From Lysobacteraceae bacterium (GTDB taxonomy: Bacteria; Pseudomonadota; Gammaproteobacteria; Xanthomonadales; Xanthomonadaceae), in contig SEHC01000132.1 in NCBI GenBank assembly GCA_004173415.1, positions 1 through 6,039 on the forward strand: a stretch of 6,039 bases of DNA, written 5' to 3'. Below, piece by piece: positions 5,897 to 6,039 of the stretch (position 1 is its first letter; each line of letters begins with the position of its first letter). The position numbers and the translations under genes were made by a program. The notes under the pieces were generated by a model. That model ran no database searches, was not told the DNA's origin, and was given only the letters and a program-made list of their open reading frames with translations.

Positions 5897-6039
5897 TCAC
5901 TCGTAGCCGAATGCCTTCAGGGCCGACGCATCGCCCGACCAGCCTTCGCGGACCCGCACCCAGGTCTCCAGGAACACCTTGCTGTCGAACATCCGCTCCA
6001 TCTGCTGCCGCGCCTTGCTGCCGATTTCCTTCAGCCGCG
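5897..6039 (-). CDS. era: GTPase Era, C-terminal end only
   Basis: The last 46 codons are visible; the start and the GTPase domain lie beyond the right edge. The fragment begins RLKEIGSKARQQMERMF and continues through VFLETWVRVREGW to the end FGYE. This is the end of the KH domain of Era, closely matching the E. coli sequence (LKEIGTKAR, MFEAKVHLELWVKVKSGW). Era is an essential GTPase that binds the 3' end of 16S rRNA and assists assembly of the 30S subunit, near the inner membrane and ribosome. In many gammaproteobacteria it lies in an rnc-era-recO operon; recO follows here after 53 bp, which fits. Confidence 0.95.
   Translation of the reverse strand, partial: RLKEIGSKARQQMERMFDSKVFLETWVRVREGWSGDASALKAFGYE

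Noticed and set aside
5844..5900. recO starting from the GTG at 5900
   Set aside because: It adds 19 non-conserved residues encoded across a GC hairpin, while ATG 5843 gives the family's normal N-terminus. Kept as an alternative because of the GTGA overlap with era.
1..6039. CRISPR array, tRNA, rRNA, insertion sequence or phage remnant
   Set aside because: No regularly spaced repeats, cloverleaf, transposase-like protein or terminal repeats were seen; almost all the window is accounted for by recognised chromosomal genes.

Overview
This GC-rich window looks like ordinary chromosome from a gammaproteobacterium, probably of the Xanthomonadaceae/Lysobacteraceae (Lysobacter, Luteimonas or Xanthomonas-like). 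That placement is an inference. It rests on strong G/C bias at third codon positions, the era-recO pair, and a lipoprotein-type DUF1318 protein behind a YdbH-like protein. I see no mobile element, CRISPR array, tRNA, rRNA or phage gene, and no sign of recent transfer.

Layout from left to right. The minus strand carries the 5' end of a CYTH/triphosphate tunnel enzyme gene (cut by the left edge) and, just upstream of it, rlmD, a 23S rRNA m5U1939 methyltransferase. These two are tightly spaced and probably cotranscribed. A 125-bp gap holding a hairpin terminator separates them from the ydbH-ydbL pair, also on the minus strand. YdbH is an AsmA-like protein expected to carry phospholipid between the inner and outer membranes, and YdbL is a DUF1318 lipoprotein. 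On the plus strand, diverging from ydbH with almost no intergenic space, is a REC-Hpt phosphorelay protein. It converges on recO (minus strand), which lies downstream of era, whose 3' end is cut by the right edge.

Together the genes cover ribosome modification and assembly (rlmD, era), recombinational repair (recO), outer-membrane lipid homeostasis (ydbH-ydbL), and an orphan phosphorelay component whose partner kinase is not in the window. There is no gene-free stretch longer than 300 bases.

The observation most worth following is that no separate ynbE gene lies between ydbH and ydbL. Instead the YdbL-like protein starts with a lipobox and a short TINVYFP segment, and carries an internal signal-peptidase-like site just before its DUF1318 domain, as if a YnbE-like lipoprotein and YdbL had become one polypeptide. 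I found no convincing wholly new system here.
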